Positions 51,301-57,300 of a DNA stretch of 64,000 nucleotides are shown one piece after another. Positions within the stretch are counted from its first letter, which is position 1, and the number at the start of each line of letters is the position of its first letter. The DNA is from Siphonodentalium dalli (lineage: Eukaryota; Mollusca; Scaphopoda; Gadilida; Siphonodentaliidae). The position numbers and the translations under genes are program-made. The stretch is from positions 124,531,030-124,595,029 of the forward strand of contig CP136067.1 of NCBI GenBank assembly GCA_032622095.1, written 5' to 3'. The notes under the pieces are model-generated. The model saw only the letters and a program-made list of their open reading frames with translations, was not told the origin of the DNA and made no database searches.

Positions 51301-54300
51301 ACAAAAAACAGGTTACTGGTACAATATTACATTCTGAAGCTCTCTAATATTAACCTATTTGAAAAAAATAGTTAATATTAACATGTATGATGTAATTTGG
51401 GGCTCCATAAATTTAATATAAATCTTTCAGTTTTTAACACATAAAAAATTTCAATAGTGTCTGTTGTCATGACAAAAAACAGGTTACTAGTACAAGATTA
51501 CAAACTGAAGCTCTCTAATATTAACCTCAAATAAACTGAGGCCCCCATAAGATAACCTTGAGGCAAGTATGGTCATGGACCAATGAGAATTATATCGGAA
51601 TGCCGATGAGAGCCAAGTCTTGTATAAACGCAGTGTCTTTCAGCCCGCCGCATATCAAAACAGGGTGGAGATCCCCACTCGTGACCTTTTGTTGTATTGT
51701 AGTCGCGGGTCATTATATATTGCGACTACACCTCCCTGTTCTATCTCTATTGAAATACACTTTACTTGTATTGTTACGGGGAGTATACCACTGCTTTCTT
51801 ATTCTGCGCCGCCATGGATGGCTTCCTCGCACTCGAGATAATGCAGCCATAAAGATTCGCCGGGCCATGAAATTCTTTTCACAAAAATCAAGCTGCATTG
51901 AACCGAAGTCTTAACACTTCGGGGAAGATTCATTTCAATATACATATTTCTTGTTTATTAAAGAATAAAAAGCTACAATTCCCGTTTTTTAATAAAACTG
52001 AATAACTAAACAATACATGAGAAAACTTTTTGTTGAAATTCTCATAAGGTAGGCTTCCATTAAGAAGTATTTTTGTTCTTAAAGTCGTTGCTAGCATGAA
52101 AGGGGTTAAATGCTTTTAAATTTTCCTCCTAATAATGCTAATTGTATGTGGTTTCTCTGTGCGGAATATCTCTGTATGGGTGTTTCAACAATGGAGATAT
52201 ATAATATGCACAAGCCTTTCCTTTGTACTTTTTATGGCAATCACTGGACAGAAAACATATAGGGTCTGCCTATACAAAGTTATCCTACAGTCGTATTGTG
52301 TATTCTCCCATGTTATTATATTATGATAGGGCTCTTCGGGATATATTGCAATGCAGCAGGGTAAGTTGTGGTTCCAAATGTTGGCACATTGTGTGGTATT
52401 AGATTAATATTAGAAGGCTAATAGACTAATAGGCTTAAAAGGAGGTACTTTTTCACACTGAAATTCAGCACATTTTGAATCTCAAGTTGAATTCATGAAA
52501 TTTAGGTTGTTTCCCTTAAATTCATATCCATATTTTTTATTTTATTTTCCTCTTCCTGATTTTTGAAGTTCTTTTAACATAAGTTATTTGGGATTTCTGA
52601 TTTGTTGATCAACATTGAGAAATTTATAACAAATCTTAAACAGTTGTAATTATTTATTTATTTGTTTATTTATAAATTTAGTATTTTGTTTGAAAATATC
52701 TAAATGTAATATAAGAAAATTAAGAATGTCTTAATGAAACTGGAATGATTTTAGAAGATACTGAATTTAGAATTTCAAAAATAATCTGGAAAGCAATTCA
52801 CAGAAAGGATTACATTACTATACTGGCCGGTGTAATATTCAGAAGAATTATATTTAAAAAATCTAAATTCAAATCTTGAAACTTTATTACTGTTATAAAT
52901 AAATATTTTTCCATTCATCTTGTTAACTTTCATAACTTTTCCTAGAAATTAAGAAACATAACTTTTGGTATTTTAAATGTGCCAAAACAAAATGACTAAT
53001 AACAAGTGGTCTGAAATATTACTTTAAAGGTACTCAATCCGTAAAGAGGGTCCCCATCTCAACAGATTCCAACAACAACAATCCGATCAGAGGGTCCTAA
53101 ATTCAAATCTTGAAACTTTATTACTGTTATAAATAAATATTTTTCCATTCATCTTGTTAACTTTCATAACTTTTCCTAGAAATTAAGAAACATAACTTTT
53201 GGTATTTTAAATGTGCCAAAACAAAATGACTAATAACAAGTGGTCTGAAATATTACTTTAAAGGTACTCAATCCGTAAAGAGGGTCCCCATCTCAACAGA
53301 TTCCAACAACAACAATCCGATCAGATTTACTATTTCTTTGGCTTTGGGGGTAAAAAATATTTTATTCGAGTCGAGGAACCCATCAAACAAAGCTCAGAGT
53401 TATTAGATATTGATTTTTGAAATTTGTTATTAACTCGAGATGAGTACTAATAACTGCCGTAATCTGCTCTGGATGTGTACTCCAAATCTATTCAAACAGA
53501 CAAGGATGGATAACTCTAAAATCAAGTGGTAATTTTAACGCAATTTTGACTGAGTTCTGGGCCAGATAGTATTCCCGATAATGAAAAATAATAGATTTCT
53601 AAAATCGATATCTAACAAATCTGAGCTTTGATGGGTGACTTCCTCGACTCGAATCAAATATTTTTGACCACCGAAGCCATTGAAATAGTAATTGAGAGGA
53701 GTTTTATCGGATTGAGTACCTTTAAAGTCAAATATGTATGGAACCATACTGGGATTTTTTTAGCCAATGACTGCTGACGACTGGTGTTGAAAATGGGCCC
53801 CATTCCTAATGGGAAATAGTTAGATTTCCCAATTTCTCACCCGAAAATTCTGAATTAACAGAAACCAAAACGGGACTTTGACTTCTTTTTATAGGAGTAA
53901 AACAGGTAGAAATATCCCTGCCATATTTTTCTCATGTGTTTTTCAGGTGCCAGGTTTTTCAGGTGCATTATCGTAAATATGCGATCCTCACATAAATAAG
54001 AAAATACTCCTTATGGGAGACTTGCATATATTAGAGAATGCACAGGGTTTTATTAAACTTTCAGGAAGCCTCTGTTAACAGTGCTCATTAACCTGGTTAA
54101 TATAACTTTAATATAAATTCTTCCATTTCAGTCTCGCCATCCACACACAGTGCTCACATGTCCCCTCAAGCTCAGTCCCCCATCCTCTCTTCTAACTCAC
54201 GGAACACGCCTGTATCACCGCAGCCAGCCAGATCGCCATACAGCTCATATCCTCACTCATCGGCATCGCCCACGATGCGACAGAGCAGTCCCGTCATGCC

Positions 54301-57300
54301 CATGCTGCCGATCCCCATGTGGATGAACCCTCAGATGCCAATCATACCAACGAACCCGGATCAAGACACGCCTTTAAACCTAACGAAGCCCAGATCCATG
54401 ATGATAAAATCGGAGAGAGATCATTTACTTGACAACTCGTCTCTCGGAGGTGCGAGGCCAAAATTGGAGGTTGTTTTAACTCCACCCCCTGCTCATAGCA
54501 ACCATAAACGGGAATCACTGCAGTCGCAGTCATCACAACAACAGATAACGCCGACAGTCGTGCCACCACAGACAACGCCTCTCGCCATCCATCCACACTT
54601 CGGACTTCCAGCTCAATTCATGAACAATCCTTATTTGGGACTAGCAAGTCACCTTCAGGTTTCAACAGCTCTCGGAAATCTGGCGACACATCATGGATAT
54701 AATGGGAATCCCTCGCCGACTGATTCTGAAAAGGTAAATATACATGTATGTACCACTATTTATAACCATTTTCTGTCTTGTTTTACAGTAATGCCCTAAC
54801 TAATCGACTCCTTAACCACAGCAGAATTATGGGTAACTTTTCAGGATTTAGTCGAAAATATGGCTTGTTGCCATTCATCGGAAAGCTCTCACCAACAAGC
54901 CATATTTTCGACTAAATCCTGAAAAGTTACCCATAATTCTGCTGTGGTTAAGGAGTCGATTATTTAGGGCATTACTGTACCACTATTTATAACCATTTTC
55001 TGTCTTGTTTTAACTGGATATATCCACACCCTCCTCCGGAGTATCTACCCCATCCAAAAACCAGAGATTAAAAAAAAAATTCTCAGAACATTTAATTGAA
55101 ATATGGGACAGACAACTGAACCGAAAAATATTTTTCACTTGTGAATTTCTTTGGATATTTGGACAATTTTTTATACCTGTCTGTCTGTCTGTCAAGGCCA
55201 GTGAGTCATGGGTTATCAGATCTGAATGAAATTTTTTCATCTGGAAATATTGGTTTTATGTCCGTCCGGTCATATAATCTCAGCCATGGGTTATCTGATC
55301 TGAATGAGATTTGGTACGGAGGATCACCATCATGACTGCTTTCAAAAGAGGGCCAAATGACCGTGTTTTCTATTCTAGAGTTATCCTCTTTGCTTATCTG
55401 GAAATAGTGGTTTTCTATCCATCCTGGCATATATGAGCCATGGGTTATCTGATCTGAATGATATGGTTTGAACAATTACCATCATGACTGATTACAAATT
55501 ATGTTAGTGTTTCCCATTCTAGAGTTATTCTTCAGATATTTGGAAATATTTTTGTCCGTCATTACAGATATTTCAGCCATGGTTCTTTTTTTTGTTGACA
55601 GGAATCTATGGTGCAGGACTTATTGTCTCGACAACTTGCTCAATCTGTCAGCGGTCCCGTGTTCCCCGGATTGCCGCTGCCTATGTATGCGTCTCCGCAG
55701 ACGACAAGCATTTCCCAGCTGTCTCAGCTAAGTGCAGGCCTTACCAGCATGCAGAGTGCCAAGAACTCCCTCGGCGCGACCGACGACAAGAACGATAGCT
55801 ACGTGCAGCATCTTCAAAGTGAGTAATATTAAATCGGCCTGGTTTAGATGTCATAAGTTTAGTAGTATAATTATTGAAAGTGCGATTGCAATTGTATTCA
55901 GTATACAGTAATACGGGGAGAGCTTTCCGATGAATGGCAACAAGCCATATTTCCGACTAAATCCTGAAAAGTTACCCATAATTCTGCTGTGGTTAAGAAG
56001 TCGATTATTTCGGGCATTACTGTATATATCTTTCCTGAACTTTCTGTATAGATTTGGGGAGTATAAACTAATTAATTATTAAAAAAATTTATTGAGAGAC
56101 CAGTCAACAGTAGGTTCTATCACTTGGAAATAATTTTCTATGAATTTATAGGACAGAAAAAAAAGAAACAAAAAAAGAAACATCACACAATTTATACTTG
56201 GAAATCTTATTGAGTGAAATATGTGAAAAAATAGATGTTTTTCATGTGTTTGTTTTTTGCTAATACAAATTGAAATGTGCCTTGAAAAGAAGTTACATAG
56301 AAATTTTTTTGTTGTTGTTGTATGTACATGCTTGCTGAAAGAGATAGAGCATCTTTAAACTGCAGATAGAACTCAATCAAGTGCATAATTAGCAGTAAAA
56401 CTAACGAGAAAATCAATGTATATTTTTCAGCAAAACTAATGTGAATAATTGACTCCCTATTACTTGATAACACATAAAATACCAAAAGATTACAGGCAAA
56501 ATGATTCGCTAAAGCCTCTGGTGTCAATCATTTAACCTTTCCATGACTGGAGCTTCCTGAAATTTTACAAAAACCATTTGCCAATGCATTCTCTTATATA
56601 TGCGAGAATACATTGGCCTAACAATGTATACCTTGACATTGTAAACCAATGTATTCTATTATATATGCAAGGCTCCCTATCGCAGACTCGCATATATAAG
56701 AGAATGCATATGTGATGGTTGTCTAAACTTTTTCAGTGGTTTCAGGAAAAATGTTTGGTGCCAAAATAATCCGGTCTAACAAAGAGAAGAACGACCCAGA
56801 GAAGCCACATATAAAACGACCAATGAACGCCTTCATGGTGTGGGCTCGTGAAGAACGACGAAAAATCCTCAAGGCGTGTCCAGACATGCATAACTCAAAT
56901 ATCAGCAAAATCTTAGGTGAGTTCACTTCCCACCTCATGAACTGAATAGATGGGCATTCACTGACAAAATATGACATGTGGAATATAAGCTTTGCATACA
57001 TTTAACCCTTTGAGTGCCAGGGGCCGATATTATCGGCCCTAAACCTACACAATAAGTCTGTTAAAGAATATAATAAAATATATTAAAATTGTAAAAAAAA
57101 AAAAAAAATTGTTAAGCCAATGCATTCTCTTATATATGCGAGGCGACCTATGGTCGACTTGCATATATAAGAGAATGCATTGGCACATGGTATCTGGGTT
57201 GATACAAAAATCGGACCTGGCACTCAAAGGGTTAACAAACAAAGTCATATACAAAGTAATTTTGTTATTGAAAATTTACTGTGTTAATTATGGGTGCCTC

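Noticed and set aside
51558-51914. 118-codon frame in a GC-richer block
   Set aside because: Frames overlap on both strands, composition is not codon-like and no splice partner is evident.
54158-54799. Single ORF starting at ATG 54158 as a separate gene
   Set aside because: The ATG is internal to SoxD exon c, which has an upstream acceptor in frame, and the ORF runs past a good donor into intron and family A sequence.
56207-56527. 106-codon minus-strand frame in SoxD intron 4
   Set aside because: Low-complexity AT-rich product, no motif; chance.
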